Positions 35,820-46,024 of a stretch of DNA of 64,000 nt are shown here, piece by piece. The translations under genes were made by a program, and so were the position numbers. Every line of letters begins with the position of its first letter. Position 1 is the first letter of the stretch. Under the pieces are notes generated by a model that worked only from the letters and a program-made list of their open reading frames with translations, did no database searches and was not told the DNA's origin. The stretch lies in assembly GCA_052246725.1 (NCBI GenBank), contig JBQQCL010000001.1; one strand, 5' to 3'. Source of the stretch: Pseudalkalibacillus sp052246725 (GTDB lineage: Bacteria > Bacillota > Bacilli > Bacillales > Fictibacillaceae).

Positions 35820-38291
35820 TTATCTTTTTAAGAAGAGGGTGACAATTTCCCATGGACCCATATAAGTTAAGATAGTTTCAGTTTCGTCACCAATATGAGA
35901 TGATTCATAAGTTTTCATCTCATTACCGTTAAAATCTGTTAAGACTACTTCTGAAAACAGATGTTGAAACCTTAGTTTCACTTGAGTAACTTCGTCATTC
36001 GAATAATTGATCAATCTCATAGTATAACCTGAGTCATTTTTATAGAAAGAACTTAGTAATACCTGATCAGCACCAATGTCTAGAAATTCACCGTGTGGTT
36101 TAGTCGACGTTTGTTTGACAAGTACAGATCCACGGCTTTGTTTGGACAATTGTGCACTTTCATGAGGCTCATGATTACCAAGATATAAGGAAAAAGTCCA
36201 TTCATATTCTCCAAATATACGGTCTCTAGCTAATAAATGTTTAATATCTCCACCGGCTGGACCTCTGTTCAGTGTTACCTTTTGGACCCCAGGGTGAATT
36301 AAAGTAAAACCATATTTCCCATCATTGATTCGTAAATAGGAATTCGTGTAAATGTCATCTATATGAGTTTCTTCCTCCCCGAAAGGATAATTGCGATAGT
36401 ATTTTGGATTTGCTAAAGAATGACTGAATACAGCCTCACATTGCACAGACAAATATACTCCGGTATATAAATAGGACTTGCAATCAACTTTTCCTGTCTT
36501 ATGATAAACAGTTACAAAGGCTTCAGCGAACGCGACTGGTGTATCTGTGGTATGTAGAGTCAATAAATCGCAATGGAGCTTTAAAGTGCTTTTCAATTCA
36601 TTGGATTCATGTACTCTCGCATGTATTCTCGAAATTGAAAGCTGATCAGGACAATGTGTAGTTCCATCAAAAGCAAACGTAAAAATTTCGTGTGCTGGAC
36701 TCAGAGCATGGAATGATGCACCATCATGTTCATTTTGTTTCCCTATCGGTCCGGTGAAAGCCGTAAAATCTACTGTTTGATTTGTTGTTTTATCTAGGAT
36801 TTCAATACTCCACGAACCCTTCTTCCAACTCACCCGTATGTTTTCATCCTCCAACCAGTCTTCTCCTGAAAGTATAGAATCAGTGTCCCTTGATCTTGAA
36901 ATTTGGTTCTTAATCTGAATTTGCTCTTCACCTAATGCTGGAATATCAGCGACCATCAGCCCCTGTATCCTGTTGTTTTCTTTCTTCTCAATATGAAAAG
37001 GAATCTCTTCGCTTTTTTGAACGAGGGAAAATTCCTTCCCATTTACTCGTATATCGAATGGAATGGTCTGTTTTCCAGCAACACCGTTATAGTTTGCAAT
37101 CGTAATGTCAGATTCGATTTCCTTAGTATCATAGATGGCATGAATTCCTTTCTCACAGTCTTCGATCAAATCCTGATATTTTTTCACACCATAAGACCCC
37201 GCCTCTGTCGTAAGCCCATCCTTTGTTATAGCCCTATAACTCCTGGCCACAGAAAAATCATGATTTTGTAAAATCAATAATTGCTTCCATAGATTCTGTA
37301 AATAGGTGACAGGCGGATATACTTGGCTTCCCTTTAATCTATTGAATGCCGAATATGTTTCATAGGCTAGCAGTGATTGTTCAGCTTTCTGATCCCATAG
37401 GATGACCTTATCGCCGTCATATCCCCAACCACCTCCCTGGTACCAGTTGTTTTTATAGTTGGATTCATCTAATGAAATATAAATTTTCTCTAAATTCCTC
37501 TCAGGGTACTCTAAATCAAAATATTCCTGTAAGGTAACTGACTTGCCTTCCCACTCCTTAACATGATGGATGGCTTTTTCAAATGGATCTGCACTCGCAC
37601 CCCAATCCATGCCTGGCGGCCATATTTCCACCCATTGAAAGAGCAAAGGATTGTCGTAGTCTCTTAATCTATCTTTATAATCTTTATAACCCGTGTATTG
37701 CCTTACACATGACACCATCAAATCATTTGCAGGTATAGAAGGTATATCTGTCCCATCTACTCCACTCCATAAAATCATTGATTCATTCAAAGGTCTTACT
37801 TGTCCAGAGTTCTGGTTTTGTAAAGAGGCATATTCAAATCCACTTTTCTTCAAAAGCTGAGGCATCTGTGGATGGAACCATTGCTCTTCTACAAGGAATG
37901 CCCTGATATCGTAATCGAGCACTTCTTTAATGGTCTTCTTCCCATAGGTTAATTGTCGTATATTCGGCTCCCAGCCATAATCTTGTCCAAATGGCTGACC
38001 GTATGTTCCCCCATCAACAGCAGCTTTACCAGAATCTATATATTCTTTGAGTCTAGTAATACATTCAGGGTCTTCCTTCTCCACTTGTTCATATGCATAT
38101 GCGTCTAATTCCATGGAAACTTTTAATCCAGGATAATCGTCTGCTGCATCAAGCATTTTGTGGATTGTATAGACGCTTGAAAAGGTACGTTCATACTTTT
38201 TTCCCTCATACCATCCTGATGGAAAAGCAAATCCGATCCCTCCCTGGGTCCAATGATTACAGAAAAAATAATAGAAAGACGGTTTGGTCAT
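35820..38291 (-). CDS. GH38-like glycoside hydrolase with divergent catalytic motif
   Basis: 823 residues, cytoplasmic (no signal peptide). The N-terminal region follows the GH38 alpha-mannosidase pattern: an opening CNHWTQGG, then SGKAAVDGGTYGQPFGQDYGWEPNIRQLTYGKKTIKEVL and FLVEEQWFHPQMPQLLKKSGFEYA. In GH38 enzymes the first motif is normally HxHxD and the nucleophile lies in DxFGxS; here neither is present in canonical form (HWTQ, EEQWFHP). The C-terminal 400 residues are beta-rich as in the GH38 sandwich domains. So it is either a divergent glycosidase with a new active site or an inactive relative. Last gene of the minus-strand unit, 58 bp after rbsD. Confidence 0.75.
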   Translation of the reverse strand: MTKPSFYYFFCNHWTQGGIGFAFPSGWYEGKKYERTFSSVYTIHKMLDAADDYPGLKVSMELDAYAYEQVEKEDPECITRLKEYIDSGKAAVDGGTYGQPFGQDYGWEPNIRQLTYGKKTIKEVLDYDIRAFLVEEQWFHPQMPQLLKKSGFEYASLQNQNSGQVRPLNESMILWSGVDGTDIPSIPANDLMVSCVRQYTGYKDYKDRLRDYDNPLLFQWVEIWPPGMDWGASADPFEKAIHHVKEWEGKSVTLQEYFDLEYPERNLEKIYISLDESNYKNNWYQGGGWGYDGDKVILWDQKAEQSLLAYETYSAFNRLKGSQVYPPVTYLQNLWKQLLILQNHDFSVARSYRAITKDGLTTEAGSYGVKKYQDLIEDCEKGIHAIYDTKEIESDITIANYNGVAGKQTIPFDIRVNGKEFSLVQKSEEIPFHIEKKENNRIQGLMVADIPALGEEQIQIKNQISRSRDTDSILSGEDWLEDENIRVSWKKGSWSIEILDKTTNQTVDFTAFTGPIGKQNEHDGASFHALSPAHEIFTFAFDGTTHCPDQLSISRIHARVHESNELKSTLKLHCDLLTLHTTDTPVAFAEAFVTVYHKTGKVDCKSYLYTGVYLSVQCEAVFSHSLANPKYYRNYPFGEEETHIDDIYTNSYLRINDGKYGFTLIHPGVQKVTLNRGPAGGDIKHLLARDRIFGEYEWTFSLYLGNHEPHESAQLSKQSRGSVLVKQTSTKPHGEFLDIGADQVLLSSFYKNDSGYTMRLINYSNDEVTQVKLRFQHLFSEVVLTDFNGNEMKTYESSHIGDETETILTYMGPWEIVTLFLKR

Positions 38292-38349
38292 TTTTTATTC
38301 TCCTTAAAAATTTTATAGGATCTTCTCTTCTTAAAATTGCTTTGTAACC

Positions 38350-38766
38350 CTATACTCCTCGGAAAATCACTCCTGAGTGAAGTATTATATTGGCGTAAGG
38401 AGTATCTTCACCTGTTCTGATGACTGCCTTGACATTTTTCATAAGTTCTTTGAAGTCGTTGTGCTCTATAAAGTCAATTCGTTCGATTTTGATAAATTCC
38501 TGGATTTCATCATAAATTGTTTTATTGGAATGTTTTATTTCTGAAGCTAAAGTTGCCTTTTCCATTTCAAAATCATCCAGAATCATACTTAGTACCTCCA
38601 TGAAACTTGGAGATCCTAATTTCACTACTAGGTCGATTCGTTTTATACGTTCAGGGATAGGTAAACCGCAGTCACCGATTGCAATACTGTCAGTATGACC
38701 CATCCGTGCAAGAACGGTAGCTATTTCACTATTCAATACACCTTTCCTTTTCACTCCTATCACCAT
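38350..38766 (-). CDS. rbsD: D-ribose pyranase (RbsD family sugar mutarotase)
   Basis: Up to 138 residues, or 134 if GTG 38754 (VKRKGVLNSEIATVLARMGHTDSIAIGDCGLPIP) is the true start; RbsD is normally about 131 residues. The family hallmarks are present, including the catalytic His in MGHTD and the end KAVIRTGEDTPYANIILHSGVIF. RbsD interconverts the pyranose and furanose forms of ribose, and related FucU acts on fucose. It lies between the beta-helix gene and the GH38-like gene, and complements the PfkB kinase in the same locus, so a furanose sugar is probably among the products (inference). Confidence 0.92.
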   Translation of the reverse strand: MVIGVKRKGVLNSEIATVLARMGHTDSIAIGDCGLPIPERIKRIDLVVKLGSPSFMEVLSMILDDFEMEKATLASEIKHSNKTIYDEIQEFIKIERIDFIEHNDFKELMKNVKAVIRTGEDTPYANIILHSGVIFRGV

Positions 38767-38795
38767 CCTCTATGTACTTTGATGCAGATTCATAA

Positions 38796-38828
38796 ATGGT
38801 CAGGCCCTACTAAAAGGAGCCCGACCAA
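38796..38828 (-). terminator. Hairpin between the beta-helix gene and rbsD
   Basis: GGTCAGGCCC / GAGCCCGACC, with one wobble pair and a mismatch; on the minus strand it follows the rbsD upstream side and precedes 55 bp to the beta-helix stop region. Poor T tract, so it could be a processing or attenuation hairpin. Confidence 0.35.
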
Positions 38829-38881
38829 GTAAAGAGATTTCTTGAACTAATGGACTAATGCTTTCAACTGCTGACTCTCCA

Positions 38882-41800
38882 TCATTCCTTTTTACCGAGA
38901 GACGGGAGTTTCAACACTTCAAATTCCTTCATTTCAATCTTCTCATTCAAGCCATGTTGGAAAAGGACACGGATTTTTTCAGTTTTGACCGGAGCATAAA
39001 CGACGGTGTTCAACCCTTCACGGAGAGGGGTTTTAATTATCTTCCTAATATCCTTCCAATTCCCCTCTTTCCAATATTGAAGCTTATACGATTCAGGGAG
39101 GACGATGTCATTTACTGCATCCTTACTTAAGAACAAGTTTGCTTTATACACATGCTTTTTCTTATCAAAGGTCATTTCAACCCAATCTTCATCAGAGGAT
39201 GAATTGGCAGTGTGCCAGCCATTCGATTCTTGAATCGATCCATCAATCGTTTCCCATACGCTGTCAGATGGAACCGTAAAGGTTTGCCAGCGTTTTTCCT
39301 CGTCCCGATGACCGACTCCCCAACCTGTAGTACCAGGATTATCGAAGGAGTAGTCGATCAAACCTTGGGAAGTATACAATTTAAGCCATGCTCTTCCTAA
39401 TCCTGATTCATCGATCCAATTCCCATTGACGTATTTCCCGAAGTTTTCATCATAAGTTCCAGCTTTAGTCGGCCAACGGTAATGGTCGCCTAGACCATTC
39501 GGTGCAATGACCTCCTGTGTGATGGCGATTGCGTATTGTTTTCCGGGCTCTAGTCCTTCATAATCGAATGCCGCTTTCGTTTCGGATCCAGCTTGCAGTT
39601 GGTCCCTTTCCACTTCCACAATTTGAAGAGCTTCCCCGAAAGGTTTATCATCTCTTACCTCATACAATTCAAGGAGGACATCACTCAAGTCTGTTCCTTT
39701 CTCATTAAGAAGGAAACCGACGTCGTTCAAAACGATATTTTGTGAAACAGAAGAGGAAGCTTTGACAATTGGTAAACTTTCTCCAAAACGATTGGCTGCA
39801 ACATTGTGTGTATTATAAGCTTCAAATCCATAAACAGCTGAGTACTTTCCAGGATGATGGTCTATAACTACTCTGAGTTTTGAGGTTTTCACTTTATTAA
39901 AGGTCACTCTATTTAAATTTGCTTGGGCTTCCTTCTCCATTCTCTTTTGTCTCTTCACTTTCGCCCATTTCTTTCCATTCCAATATTCTATTGAATAATC
40001 ATCAGGCTTCCATAACTTATCTTCTGAAGTCGACCCACTTGGATTATGATAAAAATAGACATCCAGTCTATTAATCTCCCTTGGGGTCCCAAAATCAGTA
40101 CCATACCAATCTTGTTCACTTTCTCCTTCTTCCCGATAGGAACTCCATAAAGCTGTGCTTGTCCCATTGAATTCATGACCACCATCAAGAGGAGCCCATT
40201 CATCGGAATTTTCAGCAGACTGGTGTGAATAAATAGGTTTAGGATATTCTTCCTTATTCTGATTCAATGCTACGTTTACAAATCGGTCCACATCCGTGTT
40301 CTTCTTTACAAAACTCAACCCATCCATCCAAAAAGCGGACAGCCCGCTTGTACTTGGACCTTCATCTACTGTCAAATATTGAATCGATTGCAAGGATGGT
40401 TCACCGACCTTGCTTACATTCCAAGCATCGTTCGCTTCTCTCAAAGGAATCTCCAGCTGTCTCCATCCATATCTTTGTTCACTGATCGGAGCGAATAATT
40501 GATCTAAGAAAGCCTGGGAAGGTTTGTATTCAAAATAGTTACCATCATCCTCATATAATCGTACCACCGGTTTGAAGTTCCCCTGATCCCTGCCGAATTC
40601 CGAGTGGTACTTGATCCAAAAAGTCATAATATCTTTCCCGCTAGCATCAAGGTTCAAATTTTTATCCTTCGGGTAAAGTAACCTGTGATTCGTCCCCGCA
40701 TCTGCAGACACTTTTATTGATCTTTCCCCTTGAATATATCGACCTTCATCCTCGGACAATTGCCCATGATCCGAGTTTAATGACCATCTGGATGCTTTTT
40801 CATCTGTACCCACTTCTTCTCCATCGTCGGTTACATAGACATTCACGAATCCTAAATCAGCCAGTTTACCATTATTGACTGTCAACCCGACGCGGTAAAA
40901 ACCTGGTTCCTTGTACTTATGGTCAACTGTTTTTTCGGCAGAAATGGTATTGTCTCCGAGATCCCATCTGTAACCAAGTTCCTCACCATGAGGATCTTCG
41001 CTCTCAGAGGCATCAAATGTAACTGTCTCCCCTACCTGGACGGTTTTTGTAGAGATTTTCGCTTTTGCCACCGGCGCTTCGTCTTCTAATGTCGCTTCTC
41101 GCATGTAGACATCCGATACATTGTCATCTTTAAAAATCGCTTCTCCTTCATTCCCACTAATATCATTCCCTGCGATATCCAGCCATTTTGCGTTTTTCAG
41201 GTAAATGCCATGGCCTTCATAACCTCTTTCATCATCTTTATTATTTTTAATGATGTTTTGCTGGATGACCCAATGATAGGCAGGATAATCAGCATTATAA
41301 CGAATTGCTACTCCAGGACCATTGTTATCATGGATATTGTTTCCTACCATTTTAAAATGACTGCTCGCTCCATTCACTACAGCTATTCCGGCATTCCCGA
41401 ATGCCTCCGGGGCATTTTGAGGATCGATTCCATTAAAGGCCACCTCGTTTTCAATCAGTACAGTATCATCTGAACCTCCAAGCCAGAAGCCATAGCTAGA
41501 ATGATTCGCTTTGTTACGTACATAGGTGTTGCCCGGGGACCAGCTTTCGATCGCATTATTATTTGCATACGAGGTATCATTTTCTTCGAAATAATTTCCT
41601 GTACTTACCCAACCATTCAAGACACGAATGAAAATTCCATCGCCACCATGCCGGAAATCATTACGATAAAGTTTATTGTCATTTGATCCTGATTCCATGA
41701 GCATGCTGGTTGAATCACGAGCGTGGACCTCCCCAGGAGCAATCCTGATACCATAGCTGAAATCATTGTCACTGATGATATTCTCTGAAGCATGCCACAT

Positions 41801-42391
41801 CTTAAGACTGACATTTGAAGTATGTGAAAAATCATTATGTTCGACGATGTTTCCATCACTATGCTTTAGATACAAGCCGTTCCAAACCTGATTCCCCTTA
41901 TTATTCGTTATGGTGCTTTGTGAGATGCGTTCCAGGAAAACAGCACCGAATTCTGGTCCATCACCCCATCCATAGTCAGGATCTGTGAAATTATCGGAAA
42001 AATCATTCTCAGTAATGTTCCAATTTGTACCATTTTTTGCATACAATCCAATTTTAAATCCTTCAGTAGAGATGTTCTTGAGCGTTATTCCAGAGTGGCC
42101 GTCACTTTGGATGGCAATTCCTTCATAACTATCAGGTCCTTGTTCCACATCACCAGGTCCGGATAAAACAGCTCCATTCCCGTCAATTGTAATATCATCT
42201 GCTGTAATAGTGATTCCATCGCCTGAAGAAAAATCATATACTCCTGGTTTAAACGTAGTATCCTCATTTATCGTCATTCCTGGTACAGGAATAATTCCAT
42301 CTGTAGATTCTGCGGCGTAACTGGTGGTGACCGATGGAAAAGCAAGTACAAAGGCAAGCAGTATCACCCGTAATTTCTTCATTTTAATCAA
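38882..42391 (-). CDS. Secreted right-handed beta-helix protein with PKD and discoidin-like domains
   Basis: 1169 residues, start TTG 42391 with GGAGGAG about 5-8 nt upstream. Layout: signal peptide (about 1-27); a beta-helix of about 400 residues (about 36-440) with Asn/Gly-rich rungs (NPxxGWGDG-like block DPDYGWGDG, GEVHARDST, SSYGFWLGG, NAPEAFGNAGIAVVNG); a PKD domain (about 450-530, YRWDLGDN, YKEPGFYRVG); a jelly-roll segment to about 700; an F5/8 type C-like domain (about 720-870); a beta-rich stretch and a second C-terminal F5/8-like domain. The beta-helix through PKD closely matches residues 636-1120 of the fusion protein at 53387-57250. I infer a glycan-acting or glycan-binding protein; activity unknown. 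Confidence 0.85.
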   Translation of the reverse strand: MIKMKKLRVILLAFVLAFPSVTTSYAAESTDGIIPVPGMTINEDTTFKPGVYDFSSGDGITITADDITIDGNGAVLSGPGDVEQGPDSYEGIAIQSDGHSGITLKNISTEGFKIGLYAKNGTNWNITENDFSDNFTDPDYGWGDGPEFGAVFLERISQSTITNNKGNQVWNGLYLKHSDGNIVEHNDFSHTSNVSLKMWHASENIISDNDFSYGIRIAPGEVHARDSTSMLMESGSNDNKLYRNDFRHGGDGIFIRVLNGWVSTGNYFEENDTSYANNNAIESWSPGNTYVRNKANHSSYGFWLGGSDDTVLIENEVAFNGIDPQNAPEAFGNAGIAVVNGASSHFKMVGNNIHDNNGPGVAIRYNADYPAYHWVIQQNIIKNNKDDERGYEGHGIYLKNAKWLDIAGNDISGNEGEAIFKDDNVSDVYMREATLEDEAPVAKAKISTKTVQVGETVTFDASESEDPHGEELGYRWDLGDNTISAEKTVDHKYKEPGFYRVGLTVNNGKLADLGFVNVYVTDDGEEVGTDEKASRWSLNSDHGQLSEDEGRYIQGERSIKVSADAGTNHRLLYPKDKNLNLDASGKDIMTFWIKYHSEFGRDQGNFKPVVRLYEDDGNYFEYKPSQAFLDQLFAPISEQRYGWRQLEIPLREANDAWNVSKVGEPSLQSIQYLTVDEGPSTSGLSAFWMDGLSFVKKNTDVDRFVNVALNQNKEEYPKPIYSHQSAENSDEWAPLDGGHEFNGTSTALWSSYREEGESEQDWYGTDFGTPREINRLDVYFYHNPSGSTSEDKLWKPDDYSIEYWNGKKWAKVKRQKRMEKEAQANLNRVTFNKVKTSKLRVVIDHHPGKYSAVYGFEAYNTHNVAANRFGESLPIVKASSSVSQNIVLNDVGFLLNEKGTDLSDVLLELYEVRDDKPFGEALQIVEVERDQLQAGSETKAAFDYEGLEPGKQYAIAITQEVIAPNGLGDHYRWPTKAGTYDENFGKYVNGNWIDESGLGRAWLKLYTSQGLIDYSFDNPGTTGWGVGHRDEEKRWQTFTVPSDSVWETIDGSIQESNGWHTANSSSDEDWVEMTFDKKKHVYKANLFLSKDAVNDIVLPESYKLQYWKEGNWKDIRKIIKTPLREGLNTVVYAPVKTEKIRVLFQHGLNEKIEMKEFEVLKLPSLGKKE

Positions 42392-42485
42392 TGGTTCTCC
42401 TCCTCGGTTTCAAATAGCCATTCACAATTTCCACACCCGCTTATATAACTACTAATCTTTTAATCACACCTCCTATACTTGAACA

Positions 42486-44096
42486 TCATTTTAAATTTTT
42501 ATCATAGAAGCTTTGATACGCTTCAATGACCTGATCACCACCTGCCCCTGACCAGGCATTCTTATATTGATCCCATAATTGGTCAACTTTCTTTTCACTA
42601 TCTGCAGTAATCATTTTCAAGAAGAAAACAGATTTGACATTGTTCTGTATCGCATTTCGTTTATTTTGGATTTCTTCTAAATAGACAGCATGAAAGGGAT
42701 TCGGTTCATTATAGTAACTTCCGAATTCTACAGCCGTTTTCCAATTGAATTCTTTTTTCGAATCCTCATTACTCACAAACATATTGACATTCTCTAATGC
42801 TTCCTCATACGTGTCATATTCGTCCACTGGGATATACCCATGAACAGTAGTCAAAAAGCCCCACCATAGGGGATATTCATATCCGTTTGCTTTTACATCA
42901 TAATCCTTTTCCCAGTTCTCTTTATTTCGATCGTAGATACCCTCTTCATTGAGTTCTGTATAATGGACACCTTCAATTCCAGCGACAAAGAGTTCTCTTC
43001 CTTCTTTACTATTAACAAACTCTATGAATTCAAGTGCTTTTTCTGGGTGTTTTGATGTTTTCGGAATCCCTAGCATCATCCACCAGGCTGCCCCTTGTAA
43101 TGGAATGAATTCATGTCCCTCCGCAACTATCGGTGGAACAAATGCAAGTTTTGCATCAGGAGCGACCTTTTGGATATTTGTTTCAAACTCTGAAGCTCTT
43201 GAAGTCCAAATTGCACCTGCTTTGTTGGCATACAGATATTTGGCATTTCCTTCATCTACATTCTTCAAGTTAGGGAAATCACGATTCATGAGGCCCTCTC
43301 GATATAATCTATTGATGAATTTGAAACCATCTTTCGTGTCATTTGTCGTTTCAAGTGGTACCACTTCTCCACCACGGACGACATAATCTTCAAAGAATCC
43401 CCCGAAACTGCCCCCAAAACCATGCATGACTGCATCTAACTCAGCAAAATTATCTGGTGCCGGCATCGTCACTTGGAGACCGATGGTGTCGTCTTTACCG
43501 TTTCCATCTGGATCTTCGTCTTTAAATGCTTTTAACACGTTGTAGAAATCATCCATTGTCTCCGGCATTTCCAGATCGAGGTTGTCCAACCAATCCTGCC
43601 GTATAAATAAAGCAGTATCTTGACCGTGATGTGAACCTGGGACAAAAAAGCGTTCACCGTCCACCTTCAATCCTTTGAAACTTTCAGATTCTGTAATTGA
43701 GGTAACAAAAGGATAATCACCATCTTTCATCAAATCATCTAGGTTGTGCATTAATCCATCCTGAGCCCACTTTTTCCAGGGACTTGCTTGGAATTCTGCC
43801 TGGATGATGTCTATTTCTTCTTGAGATTGCATCATAAGATTAACTTTGTTGTTCGATTGATCCCAAGGAGCTGTCACAATTTCAATATTCACCCCTACCC
43901 TCTTTCCGGCTTCTTGGAGAATCGGGTCTTTTTCAGGATCCACAACATTGGCTGGACGATAAATTTTTAAAGTAGGTTTACCATTCTCAACTGCTTTTGC
44001 ATCCTGATCCACCTCTTCACTTTTCCCGAAACATGCAGTCAGCGTCGACACTACAAGCAACAGAGAAATTACTGGAATACCCCATTTCACCCTCAT
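42486..44096 (-). CDS. Extracellular substrate-binding lipoprotein (LipO type), system A
   Basis: 536 residues with signal peptide ending in STLTAC, a lipobox. It belongs to the LplA/LipO-type binding proteins that pair with LplB and YtcP permeases (WDQSNNKVNLMMQSQEEIDIIQAEF; FVPGSHHGQDTALFIRQDWLDNL; AAWWMMLGIPKTSKHPEKALEFIEFVN). These bind large or complex oligosaccharides. It follows its two permeases and precedes the secreted beta-helix gene, so it probably captures fragments made or presented outside by that protein (inference). Confidence 0.9.
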   Translation of the reverse strand: MRVKWGIPVISLLLVVSTLTACFGKSEEVDQDAKAVENGKPTLKIYRPANVVDPEKDPILQEAGKRVGVNIEIVTAPWDQSNNKVNLMMQSQEEIDIIQAEFQASPWKKWAQDGLMHNLDDLMKDGDYPFVTSITESESFKGLKVDGERFFVPGSHHGQDTALFIRQDWLDNLDLEMPETMDDFYNVLKAFKDEDPDGNGKDDTIGLQVTMPAPDNFAELDAVMHGFGGSFGGFFEDYVVRGGEVVPLETTNDTKDGFKFINRLYREGLMNRDFPNLKNVDEGNAKYLYANKAGAIWTSRASEFETNIQKVAPDAKLAFVPPIVAEGHEFIPLQGAAWWMMLGIPKTSKHPEKALEFIEFVNSKEGRELFVAGIEGVHYTELNEEGIYDRNKENWEKDYDVKANGYEYPLWWGFLTTVHGYIPVDEYDTYEEALENVNMFVSNEDSKKEFNWKTAVEFGSYYNEPNPFHAVYLEEIQNKRNAIQNNVKSVFFLKMITADSEKKVDQLWDQYKNAWSGAGGDQVIEAYQSFYDKNLK

Positions 44097-44138
44097 CAGA
44101 AAACACTCTCCTTTTCGTTTTTGGAATAATTTGATCGC

Positions 44139-45071
44139 CTACTCCTTTACGGATCCAAGCATGATGCCTTGAACAAAATACTTTTGGACAAACGGATAGA
44201 ACAACAGAACCGGCACGACACTGATCACAATAACAGCAGATTTCAGCATCTCAGGGACTTGTAGGGCCAACCCAGTTGACATGAAGTTTTGTGAGCTGAT
44301 GATCATGTTTCGTAAAAACAGTGATAAAGGATACAAATCCTGATCTGATATAAAAAGCATAGCTAGAAACCAATCGTTCCAATAAAAAACGGCATAAAAC
44401 AAGATGATGGTCATGACAATCGGCTTGGATGAAGGCAAGACGATTTTGAAGAGAATCTGGAAATCATTACATCCATCAATTTTTGCAGCTTCTTCTAAGC
44501 TGTCAGGGAGCGAGGAAAAATAGTTCATCATCAGAATCAAGTTGAAAGTATTGACTGCCATCGGCAGCACCAAAGCTAAAATCGTATCTCTCAGTTCCAG
44601 TGAGTTTACGAGAATATAGAGGGGGACGATCCCTCCATTGAAAAACATCGTGAAGATCATAAATAGAAAGAAGAACTTTCTACCTTTCAATCTTTGTTTT
44701 GAGAGGACATAGGCTCCCATCGCAGTCAACACCAAACTAACGAATACACCTAAGACGGTCACTGAAATACTGACCCCCAAAGAACGGAAGATTTGTTCAT
44801 TTGTTAAAGCATATTTGTATGTTTCCAGCGAGAAGCTATTGGGGATGATGTGATATAGACTCTGATAATATCCTTCTTGAGATGAAAAGGAAATAACTAG
44901 GACATACCAAAATGGATAGACAGTAACAAGAGTGATGAAGATCAGAAAGGCATAGTTGAGGTAATCAAAGAGGTGCATTTTCTTTTTGCGGACTTTCGTT
45001 ACACGTCCTGCTTTCTTCGGATTTTGAATAGGTGTTTTTTCAACGTTCTTGAGATTCGGTACAGGCTCCAT
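44139..45071 (-). CDS. Carbohydrate ABC permease, YtcP/LplC type, system A
   Basis: 310 residues. A basic N-terminal tail (about residues 18-32, KKAGRVTKVRKKK) leads to six membrane segments; the EAA loop reads LEEAAKIDGCNDFQILFKIVLPSSKP. The end (PFVQKYFVQGIMLGSVKE) is the YtcP-type C-terminus. Start ATG with GGTGGTG upstream. It couples with the LplB-type permease 16 bp away. Confidence 0.93.
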   Translation of the reverse strand: MEPVPNLKNVEKTPIQNPKKAGRVTKVRKKKMHLFDYLNYAFLIFITLVTVYPFWYVLVISFSSQEGYYQSLYHIIPNSFSLETYKYALTNEQIFRSLGVSISVTVLGVFVSLVLTAMGAYVLSKQRLKGRKFFFLFMIFTMFFNGGIVPLYILVNSLELRDTILALVLPMAVNTFNLILMMNYFSSLPDSLEEAAKIDGCNDFQILFKIVLPSSKPIVMTIILFYAVFYWNDWFLAMLFISDQDLYPLSLFLRNMIISSQNFMSTGLALQVPEMLKSAVIVISVVPVLLFYPFVQKYFVQGIMLGSVKE

Positions 45072-45086
45072 CTTTTTTCACCACCT

Positions 45087-45986
45087 TTAATAGATTCCTT
45101 GATTCCCCATCCGTTTTGCGAGCCAATTCGCCATTACCAATAGTCCAAAACAAATGATAGCTTTGATAAGTCCTGCTGCTGCAGGTATGCTCAAATTCGT
45201 AGAATTGGTCAGATTCCGGACGATGTAGGTATCGATGATGTCAGCGGATTCAAAGACTGCAGGATTATATAAGTTATAAATTTGATCAAAGCCCATTTGA
45301 AGGATGTTTCCAATTTGCAGAATCAACATTATCGCAATAACATTCCTGATACACGGTATTGTGACATGGATGATTCTTTGAAGACGATTTGCACCATCCA
45401 TAACCGCCGCCTCGTACAAGGTGGGATTTATACCAGCAATTGCCGCCAGATAAATAATCGTATTCCACCCTATTTCCTTCCAAATTTCAGTGATGATGAG
45501 CATCGGCCTGAAATATTCATTCTCCAGAAAGAAATCGATTTGCTCAAAGCCAAAACTACTAAGGATGATATTAATCAACCCGGAGTCCAAAGAAAGGACA
45601 GAGTTTAAAATTCCTGCAAGTACGATCCAAGAAATGAAGTGAGGTAAATATGTAATCGTCTGCACAATTTTCTTGAGTTTCATATGGTAGACTTCATTAA
45701 TAAGCACGGCAAAGATAATAGGAAGTGGGAAACCGAACACAATTCGATAAAAATTGATAATGAAGGTATTTTCGAAAGCATTTAAGAAACTAGGGTCATC
45801 GAACAATATTTTAAAGTTCGTCAATCCGACAAACTCACTTCCAAAATAACCAGCACTGAAGTTATAATCCTGAAATGCGAGGACCAACCCATACATCGGT
45901 ACGTACATGAAAATAAGATACCAAAGCAGCACTGGAACCAGCATCAAGTATAAATATCGGTTTTTCTTCAAGTAGGCAAGCTTCAT
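45087..45986 (-). CDS. Carbohydrate ABC permease, LplB type, system A
   Basis: 299 residues, six membrane segments, EAA loop LYEAAVMDGANRLQRIIHVTIPCI, and the LplB-type opening YLYLMLVPVLLWYLIFMYVPMYGL. Start ATG with GGGGGG upstream. First gene of the second minus-strand unit, directly downstream of two TGTAACCGGTTACA-like operators at 46025-46059. Confidence 0.93.
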   Translation of the reverse strand: MKLAYLKKNRYLYLMLVPVLLWYLIFMYVPMYGLVLAFQDYNFSAGYFGSEFVGLTNFKILFDDPSFLNAFENTFIINFYRIVFGFPLPIIFAVLINEVYHMKLKKIVQTITYLPHFISWIVLAGILNSVLSLDSGLINIILSSFGFEQIDFFLENEYFRPMLIITEIWKEIGWNTIIYLAAIAGINPTLYEAAVMDGANRLQRIIHVTIPCIRNVIAIMLILQIGNILQMGFDQIYNLYNPAVFESADIIDTYIVRNLTNSTNLSIPAAAGLIKAIICFGLLVMANWLAKRMGNQGIY

Positions 45987-46024
45987 TTTACATATCCCCC
46001 CTCATAAAGCCATCGCCAGTCAAG

